Source of the DNA: JBFWVD01 sp050246915
GTDB taxonomy: Bacteria; Actinomycetota; Acidimicrobiia; Acidimicrobiales; Ilumatobacteraceae
Direction of reading: 5' to 3'
Length of the DNA: 6,154 bases
NCBI GenBank assembly: GCA_050246915.1
Contig: JBFWVD010000160.1
Coordinates: 1 to 6,154, forward strand
Both the position numbers and the translations under genes were made by a program. The notes under the pieces were generated by a model. That model did not search any database, was not told the origin of the DNA, and was given only the letters and a program-made list of their open reading frames with translations. Shown piece by piece: positions 1-6,153 of the stretch (its first letter is position 1; every line of letters starts with the position of its first letter).

Positions 1-413
1 AGAAGGTTCGATCGGAGCTGACCGTCTGGGAGTGGAGCGTGCAGGTGATGCGCGACTGGGTCAGGAACGGACTCCCCCACTATGGCGAGCCGACGACGGA
101 CCTGTTCCCCACCGAGCCGGGCGCCGTGGTGAGCGAGAACCACCTCCTGGATCGCCTTCACGCGTTCCTGCAGGAGCTCGGGTATCCGCCGGGGCTGGAC
201 ATCCACTCGTTCCGACGCTCCTACGCAACCCACTTGATCACCGGCGAAGGCTTCGACGTGTCGTTCGTGCAAATGCAACTCGGGCACGAGCACGCCGCCA
301 CAACCTCGATCTACTCGATCCCCTCCCCGGACTACCAGACACGCGCGCTGCAACGCGTGCACGAGCAGACCCTTATTGCAGCAAAGAATCTCCCCGAAAG
401 GACAAAACCATGA
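1..413 (+). CDS. Tyrosine recombinase/integrase, C-terminal part (5' end outside window)
   Basis: This is the catalytic C-terminal part of a site-specific tyrosine recombinase (phage integrase/XerD type), which cuts and rejoins DNA through a phosphotyrosine link. The frame is open from base 3 to the left edge, so the gene starts upstream and 136 residues are visible; the GTG at 39 is internal. Catalytic landmarks, counted from base 3, are H68 and R71 in the HxxR box (IHSFRRSYATHL), H95 in LGHEHAATTS, and the nucleophile Y104 in SIY. The first arginine box is outside the window; the opening KVR may belong to the beta-hairpin that carries the catalytic lysine, which is inference. The spacing matches active enzymes. 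Its TGA overlaps the ATG of the next gene (ATGA at 410-413), so the two are probably translated together. The family is certain; the exact subgroup is not. Confidence 0.93.
   Translation, partial: KVRSELTVWEWSVQVMRDWVRNGLPHYGEPTTDLFPTEPGAVVSENHLLDRLHAFLQELGYPPGLDIHSFRRSYATHLITGEGFDVSFVQMQLGHEHAATTSIYSIPSPDYQTRALQRVHEQTLIAAKNLPERTKP
395..402 (+). promoter_or_regulatory. Ribosome binding site for the HTH gene
   Basis: A purine-rich GAAAGGA lies about 7 nt before the ATG at 410, inside the end of the integrase gene. It supports 410 as the start of the small HTH gene and reinitiation after the integrase stop. Confidence 0.55.
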
Positions 414-757
414 CCCGACGCGAAGTCGAATACACCTGGCGAGTGCGCGAGATCATGGCGCGCCGTCACCTCTTCCTGGCCAAGGACATCGCTCCCCTGC
501 TCCACGAGCGCGGCATCACTTTGACCACCAACGCGATCTGGCGAATCATCAGAGACGACCCCGAACGCATCTCCCTGAAACTCCTTGTTGCTCTCGCCGA
601 CGCACTCGAGGTATCGATCGATGACCTCGTCACCTTCACCGCGCACGACGCCAAGTCGATCCGAACCAGGCGCGCTGCCGGCAACGGCCTGCCCGACCTT
701 CGCGACTACCGGCCCGTCCGGGCCCGCATCATCGACGACGACGATGATGGCGCGTAA
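410..757 (+). CDS. Small HTH (XRE/Cro-like) DNA-binding protein of the integrase cassette
   Basis: A 115-residue predicted DNA-binding protein. Residues about 10-75 resemble a Cro/C1-type helix-turn-helix: a first helix around VREIMARR, then LAKDIAPLLHERG, the recognition region TTNAIWRIIRDDP, and the closing ISLKLLVALADALEVSIDDLV, which is typical of XRE proteins. The rest (76-115) is basic then ends in an acidic run of five aspartates (109-113). No enzyme motif is seen. The ATG at 410 overlaps the integrase stop by 4 nt and has an RBS, while the end overlaps the next gene by 14 nt, so all three genes look co-translated. Likely roles are repressor of the cassette or architectural/directionality factor for recombination, both inferred from context. 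A longer frame reading from base 32 is a shadow of the integrase gene. Confidence 0.85.
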   Translation: MTRREVEYTWRVREIMARRHLFLAKDIAPLLHERGITLTTNAIWRIIRDDPERISLKLLVALADALEVSIDDLVTFTAHDAKSIRTRRAAGNGLPDLRDYRPVRARIIDDDDDGA

Positions 758-2318
758 GCCAGGACGACCAGCCACCGGGGGAAACGGGTCCGCCCGTCCA
801 GCTACCATCCGCACACTCGCAGAACCGAACACCCGCGGGCGGCCCCGCACCGAGGGCTACCTCACCTGCGCCCGATGCCGCCGCCTCGTCCCGCGGATCC
901 GCGTCCGCTGGCCGGACGGACTGATCTGCGGCATCTGCTTCACCGAGGCCACCCACACCCACGGGGTGTGCAACGGGTGCGGAGTAGATCGCATGCTGCC
1001 CGGCCGCTCCCCCAGCGGTGCCCGGACGTGCCGTGACTGCGCTGGAATACGCACCAATCTCGTCTGCATCCAATGCGGCCGCGAGGCCGAGAGATTTCGC
1101 CATGGAGCGTGCGCCCCCTGCGCCCTCACTGCAGACCTGGAAGCCATCCTCCAACCCCGTGACGATCCGGGTCTGGAGCGGCTTGTCGGGGCTCTCGCGG
1201 CCGCTGAACGTCCCGAGAGCGTCGTCACGTATGTGCGCGGTGCGAAAGCGAGAGACCTGTTGGTCCGCCTCGGCCGCCGCGAACTCGCATTGACCCACGA
1301 GGCCTTCGATGCCCTCCCCCGCTCTACGGCGGCGGAGCACCTTCGGGCTCTGTTGGTGCACCACAATGCGCTACCGTCGCGTGGCGACGATTCGATCGCT
1401 CGATTCAAGTCGTGGCTTACCACGCGACTAGCTGAGTTGCCCGACGACGGGACTCGTTCCAGCATCCAGCAATACGCCACCTGGCGGCACCTGCGACGCA
1501 TCCGCGGCCTCGAGAAAGCCGGGGGCGGGCACAACCCCGAAACCGCGACCCACGCCGCCAAGCAGGAGATCACCGAAGCCGGCAAGTTGCTCCTGTGGCT
1601 ACGCGAGACCCACAACGTGGGAGTGGCCGACATCCGGCAGGCGCACGTTGACGAATATCTCAGCACCGGCACAACAACCCGGCGGCACATCCGCAACTAC
1701 GTGCACTGGCTGGATCCCGCACACCGTGCACACGCGCGACGGATCGACGTTCCCTACCGTCAGGCGAAGTCCACACCAATGGTCACCCAGGAGCAGCGCC
1801 TCGAGATGATCCGGAACTGCTTGAACATGGAGCAGGTGATCATCTCAACCCGGATCGCTGGGCTGATCTTCTTGCTCTGGGCCCAGCCGCTGAACCGGAT
1901 CGTGATGTTGCGTCAAGCCAACATTCTTCGTCGCGTCGACGGGCTCTACATTCAGCTCGGGCAGACTCCCACCCTGGTGCCGGACGAACTCGCTCAGACC
2001 TTCGGAAGCTACTTCGACCATCCCTCGAACCAGCAAACCGGCAACACCGGAACCGACTGGATCTTCCCCGGGTACCGAGCAGGCCGCCACCTGCACGAAG
2101 CCACGCTCGGAGGACGGCTCAAGCTGCTCGGAATCGACCCGCAACGGGCGCGGAACGCAACCCTGCAAAACCTCGCCCAGCAGGTGGACGCCCGCTCCCT
2201 CATCGACCTACTCGGCTACTCCGGCAAGATCATCACCCTGCATGCTGCCCGCGCCGGCGCACCAATGTCCGACTACATCGAACTGCGGCGATCCGCCATC
2301 GGCGGTCAAGGAGCCTAG
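744..2318 (+). CDS. Zinc-finger protein with degenerate tyrosine-recombinase domain
   Basis: A 524-residue protein. Residues 1-40 are basic with two AT-hook-like patches (PGRP at 6-9, RGRPR at 31-35). Residues 42-126 carry six CxxC pairs (C42/C45, C62/C65, C76/C79, C96/C99, C108/C111, C123/C126), enough for three zinc ribbons. Residues about 210-330 look like a SAM-like N-terminal core-binding domain, and about 345-515 like a tyrosine-recombinase catalytic fold. By my alignment the first catalytic Arg is replaced by P382 (R385 is nearby), the HxxR box reads QRAR (467-470), the usual GH is G491-Y492, and the tyrosine position is A501. I recall similar degenerate XerD-like proteins in actinobacteria but cannot check. 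It is probably a non-cleaving DNA-binding partner of the upstream integrase. Start: ATG 744 or 747 (MM), with a 14-nt overlap of the HTH gene and no clear RBS; the upstream extension to 585 is unlikely because it lies inside the HTH gene. Confidence 0.85.
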   Translation: MMARKPGRPATGGNGSARPATIRTLAEPNTRGRPRTEGYLTCARCRRLVPRIRVRWPDGLICGICFTEATHTHGVCNGCGVDRMLPGRSPSGARTCRDCAGIRTNLVCIQCGREAERFRHGACAPCALTADLEAILQPRDDPGLERLVGALAAAERPESVVTYVRGAKARDLLVRLGRRELALTHEAFDALPRSTAAEHLRALLVHHNALPSRGDDSIARFKSWLTTRLAELPDDGTRSSIQQYATWRHLRRIRGLEKAGGGHNPETATHAAKQEITEAGKLLLWLRETHNVGVADIRQAHVDEYLSTGTTTRRHIRNYVHWLDPAHRAHARRIDVPYRQAKSTPMVTQEQRLEMIRNCLNMEQVIISTRIAGLIFLLWAQPLNRIVMLRQANILRRVDGLYIQLGQTPTLVPDELAQTFGSYFDHPSNQQTGNTGTDWIFPGYRAGRHLHEATLGGRLKLLGIDPQRARNATLQNLAQQVDARSLIDLLGYSGKIITLHAARAGAPMSDYIELRRSAIGGQGA

Positions 2319-2332
2319 CCACGGACGCGCGT

Positions 2333-2899
2333 TCAGCTGCTCCGCTGCTGATCCAATACGCGGTAGATCGTCTGACGGCTCACGCCGAAGTAGGCAGCAA
2401 GCGACGTCACCGACTCGCCCGAGTCGTGCCGCTCCACAATGTGCGCCGTCTTGCTCGGCGTGAGCTTCGGGCGACGACCACCGGCCCTCCCCCGCGCCCG
2501 AGCCGCGGCGAGGCCGTCCTTCGTCCGGGCCACGATCAGATCGCGCTCGAACTGCGCGAACGCGGCGAGGATCGTGAAGAACATCCGACCCTCCGGAGTC
2601 CGAGTGTCGATGGGCTGCTCGATCACCTGCAGCTCGACCCCTCTCGCCTCGAGCCATTGGCTGATCCCCAGCAAGTCCTTCGTCGACCGGCCCAAACGAT
2701 CCAGGCGAGTGACCACGAGCGTGTCGCCTCGCCGAAGCACCTCACGGGCTCGATCCCACTCCGGTCGGCTCGCGCGGGTGCCGCTGAAGTGCTCGACGAA
2801 GATCCTGTCGACGCCGGCTCGAGCGAGCGCGTCCTCCTGACTCGATGGGTCCTGGTCGAGCGTGGACACCCGCGAATAGCCGATCCGGTGATTCGTCAC
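2333..2899 (-). CDS. Serine recombinase (resolvase/invertase family), resolvase 1
   Basis: A complete small serine recombinase of 188 residues, which cuts DNA through a phosphoserine link to resolve cointegrates or invert segments. The N-terminal catalytic domain starts IGYSRVST with nucleophile S12 and has the R65-x-D67-R68-L-G-R71 active-site motif. A long E-helix follows (about 114-135), then a GGRRPKL hinge (140-146) and a Hin-type HTH (about 162-181, SVTSLAAYFGVSRQTIYRVL). The start chosen is GTG 2899, because the catalytic domain begins almost at once, as in relatives; the TTG at 2953 would add 18 unrelated residues. No good ribosome binding site is visible before 2899. It lies downstream of the ATPase gene in the same direction across a 132-bp gap full of repeats, so it is either the last gene of the transposon or a separate neighbour into which the transposon inserted. 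Confidence 0.92.
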   Translation of the reverse strand: MTNHRIGYSRVSTLDQDPSSQEDALARAGVDRIFVEHFSGTRASRPEWDRAREVLRRGDTLVVTRLDRLGRSTKDLLGISQWLEARGVELQVIEQPIDTRTPEGRMFFTILAAFAQFERDLIVARTKDGLAAARARGRAGGRRPKLTPSKTAHIVERHDSGESVTSLAAYFGVSRQTIYRVLDQQRSS

Positions 2900-2907
2900 A
2901 CGCGAAG

Positions 2908-2960
2908 TGTCACACAAACGGACGTCAGCGCACCGGCGAATCGGACACGGCAAACGGACG
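2908..2960. repeat. Direct repeats CAAACGGACG, possible transposon end or res site
   Basis: The 10-mer CAAACGGACG occurs at 2915-2924 and again at 2951-2960, 36 bp apart. The first copy follows TGTCACA at 2908, an outer sequence of the 5'-TGT type expected at ends of Mu/Tn552/Tn7-like elements. A small palindrome GTGT-C-ACAC overlaps at 2907-2915. The repeats lie just upstream of the resolvase 1 start and downstream of the ATPase gene. They could be transposase binding sites at one end of the transposon, or binding sites for resolvase 1. Both are inference. Confidence 0.45.
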
Positions 2961-2987
2961 CCTCGGGATCCCCCTCGATTGTGAGTG

Positions 2988-3033
2988 TTGGCGCTCTGTG
3001 ACGGTGTTTTTTGGCGCTGAGTGGCGGTTGTTT
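2988..3033. repeat. Tandem 23-bp imperfect direct repeats (TTGGCGCT core)
   Basis: Two adjacent 23-bp units, 2988-3010 and 3011-3033, both begin TTGGCGCT and agree at 18 of 23 positions. The second unit runs into the stop codon of the ATPase gene. Head-to-tail repeats of about 20 bp next to the end of the transposition operon are what transposase binding arrays look like in Tn7, Tn5053 and Mu relatives. No clear matching copy was found in inverse orientation at the other side, so the role is not proven. Confidence 0.45.
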
Positions 3034-3844
3034 AGGTGCCGATGACGAGAGTGCTGGCGGCGGCTTCGATGACGTCGTCGGTGATGGTTTCGAGTTCGTT
3101 GATTTTGAGGACTCGTGCGATCTGTGGGAAGAGGCGTTCGAGGAGTCGGAAGTTGCCGCGGGTGATGCGTTCGATCGCGGCGATTGCTTGCGCGTCGGTG
3201 AAGTCGTCGGGGTCGAGGGTGCGGCCCAGGCGTTTCCAGTGGCGGGTGAGGACGAAGAGGAGTTCGTCTCGGCCGAGGTTGCGGTAGCGGTGGGAGAAGC
3301 CGAGCCGGCTGTAGAGCTGGGGGTAGTGGCGGAAGCGTTGGTCGATGCCGGGCATGCCGATGAGGATGATCGCGATGTGTTCTCGGTCGTGGCGGTCACG
3401 GAGCACTTCAAGGGTTGTGGCGTTGAGCCGTTCTGCTTCGTCGATGATGAGCAGCTCCACGTTCTTGCGCAGGTCGGAACGCACGACGGGATCGGTGACC
3501 TTCCCGGCCGCCCGTAGGTGTTCGTCGATGCAGATCCCCAGGCGGGTCTGCATGTGGTCGATCTCACGGATGAGCTGGGCGGGTTTGGGGAGCACGGGTG
3601 GCGTGTAGAACAGGGTGCGCGAACGGTGCGCGGCGGCGTAATGCTCGGTGTCTGTATCGGTGCGGGATCCCCAGTCGGTGATGAAGGGTTCGATGCTGTC
3701 CCAGCGGGCGTAGCGGCGGCCGGATTGGGTCTTGCCGACCCCGGCATCACCGTGGCAGATTCCGATGGTTCGTTCCTTGCGGACGGCGTTGGCGAACTCG
3801 GTGAAGCGGCGGTGTTCTTTCGTGATGATGAAGTCTCGGCTCAT
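3032..3844 (-). CDS. AAA+ ATPase of transposon, MuB/TniB/TnsC-like
   Basis: A 270-residue AAA+ ATPase, close to the 271 residues of the Tn552 ATPase. In this family the ATP-bound protein coats target DNA, recruits and activates the DDE transposase, and gives target immunity. Visible motifs are Walker A GDAGVGKT (32-39), Walker B LLIIDEAE (131-138), a sensor-1-like segment IILIGMPG (159-166), an arginine-rich stretch GFSHRYRNLGRDEL (182-195), and RGNFRLLERLF (229-239) in the sensor-2 region. The ATG at 3844 overlaps the transposase stop by 4 nt (ATGA), and a GAGG lies 7 nt before it within the transposase gene, so this start is well supported. No TniQ-like gene follows, which makes the module more like Tn552 than Tn5053. 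Confidence 0.92.
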   Translation of the reverse strand: MSRDFIITKEHRRFTEFANAVRKERTIGICHGDAGVGKTQSGRRYARWDSIEPFITDWGSRTDTDTEHYAAAHRSRTLFYTPPVLPKPAQLIREIDHMQTRLGICIDEHLRAAGKVTDPVVRSDLRKNVELLIIDEAERLNATTLEVLRDRHDREHIAIILIGMPGIDQRFRHYPQLYSRLGFSHRYRNLGRDELLFVLTRHWKRLGRTLDPDDFTDAQAIAAIERITRGNFRLLERLFPQIARVLKINELETITDDVIEAAASTLVIGT

Positions 3845-5229
3845 GGCTCATCCTCTTCGTAAGTGCGCAATTTCACCCGTCGCACGGGGGCCGGATCGCC
3901 GTGTGGCTCTTCGCGCGCAGCGGTGCGGGGGATGCGGTCATTGATGTCTTTACGCAGGTTCCGGCGGCGCGCACGGCGCGCAGCCTCGATGTCTCGGAGG
4001 CTGAGTCTCTGGTTGGGGTGTGCTTCGTCGACGGCGACGCAGACGTAGGTGTCGTGGTCGTAGACACGGATCTCGGAGAGGTCACGCGGGTCGTATCGGA
4101 TGGTGATGCTGTGCCCGACGAACGGTGCCAGGGTCGGGGCGAGGTAGCGCTGGCCTTGGAAGTGGATGCCGTCTCGTTGCACGATGCGGTTCTTCGGCAC
4201 CGTGAGAAGGAGCCCGTCGAGCTGGTCGAGACTGTCCGGCATGCGCGGCAACCAGCCCTCACCAATCCATGCTGTCTTTGGGCTCATGCCGATCTCACGG
4301 TGTGTGCGCTCGTTGTATGTCGCGATGAAATCGCCGATCGCCTGATCGAGGTCTGCGAGCGTGAGATGCGGTTCCGGTGAGCGTGATCCGGGCGCGAGAT
4401 GGCCGGGCAGCCGGGTGAGGAGTTCGGTGTTGACGGTGCCGAAGAAGCGTTCGATCTTCCCACGCCCTTGTGGCCTGCCGACCGTGGAATTGACCAGCCG
4501 GATCTTCAGCGCGACGGCCGTGTATTCCAGGTGGTGGCTAGTGAAGTCGCTGCCGTGGTCGACGTGAAGGACATCCGGCAGTCCGCACATGGCCCAGGCG
4601 GGGTCGCTCTTGCGCCAGATCGCTTGCCGCAGCGCGAGGGCGGTGTTCATCGCCGACGGTGCCCCCGTGAACACGGTGTACCCGCAGACCGCCCGCGAAT
4701 AGTCATCGAGGATCACCGTCAGCCATGGCCGCTCCGGCTTCCCGTTCGCCCCTCGGATGAGGATGTCAAGTTCAGTGTGATCGGCCTGCCACGTCGCGTT
4801 CGGACGTTCCGCCCGCCGGCGGAATACCAGTTCGTGTTTATCCCGATACGACGCCGGCCCTTCCAACGCGAGCGTCACCAGTGCCGGGTCCAGGCCCTGC
4901 ACGATCGAGCGAACCGCAGAGTAGCTCGGTTGCGCGATGCCGCCTCGCTCAGCTTCGGCGCAGGCGAGGCGGTGCAGTGTCGCGATCGATGGCCGTGGCC
5001 GGGTGAGCGCCAACCTCTCAATGAACACCACCAGCTCCGGCGCCGTGCGTCGCGTTCCGCGATCGGCCCGCACGCCAGTGCGGAGCGCGTCGATGCCGCC
5101 GGCGCGGTAGGCCTTCTTCCACCGTTGCAGGGTCCGTAGGCCGACGTCGGTCTCCTGCGCCAGCACGGTCAGCGGGATCGCGTCCTCAACGTGGAGCCGC
5201 AGTATCCGCCACCGCGCCAGCGCATCCAT
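3841..5229 (-). CDS. DDE transposase, Mu/TniA/Tn552 type (rve integrase core)
   Basis: A 462-residue transposase that nicks the element ends and joins them to target DNA. The N-terminus has an HTH (about 17-42, LTVLAQETDVGLRTLQRWKKAYRAGG) and a second DNA-binding region (about 75-112). The rve catalytic core spans about 143-265, with D150 in WQADHTELD, D224 in LHVDHGSDF and E260 in GRGKIERFFG, giving a DD35E spacing. A Mu-type beta-barrel C-terminal domain follows (about 330-400, GIHFQGQRYLAP), then a basic and acidic tail likely to contact the ATPase. The length is near the 480 residues of the Tn552 enzyme. The start is ATG 5229, 1 nt after the resolvase stop (TGACATG); TTG 5247 would add six residues and overlap that gene. 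All catalytic residues are intact, so it is probably functional. Confidence 0.94.
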   Translation of the reverse strand: MDALARWRILRLHVEDAIPLTVLAQETDVGLRTLQRWKKAYRAGGIDALRTGVRADRGTRRTAPELVVFIERLALTRPRPSIATLHRLACAEAERGGIAQPSYSAVRSIVQGLDPALVTLALEGPASYRDKHELVFRRRAERPNATWQADHTELDILIRGANGKPERPWLTVILDDYSRAVCGYTVFTGAPSAMNTALALRQAIWRKSDPAWAMCGLPDVLHVDHGSDFTSHHLEYTAVALKIRLVNSTVGRPQGRGKIERFFGTVNTELLTRLPGHLAPGSRSPEPHLTLADLDQAIGDFIATYNERTHREIGMSPKTAWIGEGWLPRMPDSLDQLDGLLLTVPKNRIVQRDGIHFQGQRYLAPTLAPFVGHSITIRYDPRDLSEIRVYDHDTYVCVAVDEAHPNQRLSLRDIEAARRARRRNLRKDINDRIPRTAAREEPHGDPAPVRRVKLRTYEEDEP

Positions 5230-5230
5230 G

Positions 5231-5833
5231 TCACACCGGCTCAGCAACCGGCACCGACGCGTCGGCGACGCGTTGGTGCCGGTACAGGGTCGCCCGCGAC
5301 CAGCCCACCAACCGTGCCGCGTCCCCCGCGGTACGGCCCTTCGCGCGCGCGTCGCGCACGATCGCCAGCTTCTCTTCGACGACAGCTGGGTTCACCGGCG
5401 GCCGGCCGAACTTCGTCCCGTTCAACTTGGCCGCGGCGATCCCGGCGTTCACTCGTTCAGTGATCAGTTCCCGCTCGTACTCGGCCAGTGTCGCGAGCAT
5501 CCCGAGCATCATCCGCCCCGATGAGGTCTCGGGGTCGATCCCGTCGGAGATGGAACGCACCTTCACGCCGCGTTCGCGCAACAGGTTCACGGTGTTCAAC
5601 ACGTCGATCAGCGACCTGCCGAGCCGGTCGATGCGCCAGACCACCACCGTGTCGCCACCGTCCGCGTAGTCGAGGAGCTTCTTCATCCCGGGGCGTGTGA
5701 TCGCGGTCCGTGCCCCGGATGTCACATCGGAGAACACGTCCCGCGGCTCGACGCCTGCCGCCGTCAACGCGTCGAGTTGGAGGCGCGCATCCTGGCTGAC
5801 CGTGCTCACCCGCGTGTATCCCAGCGATCTCAT
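5231..5833 (-). CDS. Serine recombinase (resolvase/DNA invertase family), resolvase 2
   Basis: A 200-residue serine recombinase, first gene of the transposition operon. The catalytic N-terminus begins MRSLGYTRVST, with Y6, R8 and S10 at the same positions as in gamma-delta resolvase, and has the R67-x-D69-R70-L-G-R73 motif. A long helix (about 113-136) leads to a KFGRPP hinge (141-146) and a Hin-type HTH (about 165-187, TAGDAARLVGWSRATLYRH). It probably resolves cointegrates made by the downstream transposase. ATG 5833 is chosen because the catalytic domain starts there; GGTGGG directly abuts it, which is a poor spacing, and ATG 5869 (12 residues longer) is an alternative. It differs clearly from resolvase 1, so the two are not a recent duplication. 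The stop is 1 nt before the transposase ATG, so the two are coupled. Confidence 0.92.
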   Translation of the reverse strand: MRSLGYTRVSTVSQDARLQLDALTAAGVEPRDVFSDVTSGARTAITRPGMKKLLDYADGGDTVVVWRIDRLGRSLIDVLNTVNLLRERGVKVRSISDGIDPETSSGRMMLGMLATLAEYERELITERVNAGIAAAKLNGTKFGRPPVNPAVVEEKLAIVRDARAKGRTAGDAARLVGWSRATLYRHQRVADASVPVAEPV

Positions 5834-5992
5834 CCCACCAGTCTGGCTCGAAAACCCCCAGTCGTCCATTACCCGAGACGAATTGCAGCAAGACAAGTTA
5901 ATGAGACAGCTTGGCGGCCCGAACGACGCGACCGGCGCCCCACGCACGCGACAGAGAACTGGTGTCTCATTCAGCTATAGGTTTACGAGACG
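5834..5992. promoter_or_regulatory. Candidate res site / transposon-end region upstream of resolvase 2
   Basis: No confident gene here. GAGAC occurs at 5875-5879, 5903-5907 and 5987-5991 (offsets of 28 and 84 bp) and inverted as GTCTC at 5964-5968. The 9-mer AATGAGACA (5900-5908) is a perfect inverse of TGTCTCATT (5963-5971). The segment 5963-5992 is an imperfect 30-bp palindrome (10 of 15 pairs) centred on TATA, the size and centre expected of a crossover site I for a serine resolvase. It sits distal to the resolvase gene, as in Tn3-type res. The promoter of the operon should also lie here, but I see no convincing -35/-10 pair. Confidence 0.45.
5895..5908 (-). repeat. Candidate terminal inverted repeat, right side of the transposon
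   Basis: On the minus strand this reads TGTCTCATTAACTT. It matches TGTCACACAAACGG at 2908-2921 on the plus strand at 9 of 14 positions (9 of the first 12), and the two face each other across the transposition operon. Both start with TGT, as ends of Tn552/Tn7/Tn5053-like elements do. If real, the element is 3,001 bp. The flanking 5-mers (CGAAG at left, GCTTG at right) do not match, so no target-site duplication supports it. It may instead be part of a res site. Confidence 0.25.
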
Positions 5993-6153
5993 TCAAGCTC
6001 ATGCGTCGACCGCTTGGGAAACGCGATGATGAATATCGCGCCGGTGATCGCACAGCAGGCTGCCCGCCAGCCGGGCACCCCGTCTGAGGTGCGCACTGAT
6101 GCGCACCTATCAGCTGAATCATGGTCGGCATATAGCCGTTTGGTCGTTATTGC
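5983..6153 (-). CDS. Possible C-terminal tail of a membrane protein (enters from right edge)
   Basis: An open frame on the minus strand runs from the right edge for 56 codons to a TAA at 5985-5983. It contains a hydrophobic stretch, CCAITGAIFIIAF, followed by a basic PKRS, which resembles the last membrane segment and cytoplasmic tail of a major-facilitator-type transporter. The similarity is only impressionistic. Against it, the frame overlaps two hairpins and its stop falls inside the candidate res palindrome. It could be a remnant or chance open frame in GC-rich DNA. Confidence 0.25.
   Translation of the reverse strand, partial: AITTKRLYADHDSADRCASVRTSDGVPGWRAACCAITGAIFIIAFPKRSTHELDVS
6061..6108. 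repeat. Two adjacent hairpins
   Basis: Stem one is TGCCCG (6061-6066) with CGGGCA (6072-6077) and a 5-nt loop. Stem two is a perfect 9-bp stem, AGGTGCGCA (6087-6095) with TGCGCACCT (6100-6108), and a 4-nt loop CTGA. Neither is followed by a T-run on either strand, so they are not typical intrinsic terminators. Their role is unknown; recombinase or regulator binding is possible. Confidence 0.5.

Noticed and set aside
32..409. In-frame upstream extension of the HTH gene to base 32
   Set aside because: It reads through the integrase gene in another frame, gives a low-complexity Arg/Pro-rich peptide, and the ATG at 410 has its own ribosome binding site.
585..743. Upstream start for the zinc-finger protein at TTG 585
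   Set aside because: The added residues are Ser/Thr-rich shadow sequence of the HTH gene; ATG 744/747 gives the usual small overlap.
857..1696. Long minus-strand frame opposite the zinc-finger gene
   Set aside because: It is Arg/Ser-rich with no domain and is fully overlapped by a gene with clear CxxC and recombinase-like structure.
2988..3033. CRISPR-like array
   Set aside because: Only two imperfect adjacent units with no spacers and no cas genes.
2896..3750. Second minus-strand frame inside the ATPase gene
   Set aside because: Ser/Thr/Pro-rich translation typical of a frame-shifted shadow in GC-rich DNA; the ATPase frame has the Walker motifs.
4399..5139. Plus-strand frame opposite the transposase
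   Set aside because: No recognisable motif, and the minus-strand frame has a complete DDE triad.
5230..5247. TTG 5247 as transposase start
   Set aside because: It would overlap the resolvase 2 end and adds six residues without family support; ATG 5229 directly follows the resolvase stop.
6087..6108. Intrinsic terminator
   Set aside because: The stem is strong but no T-run follows on either strand.
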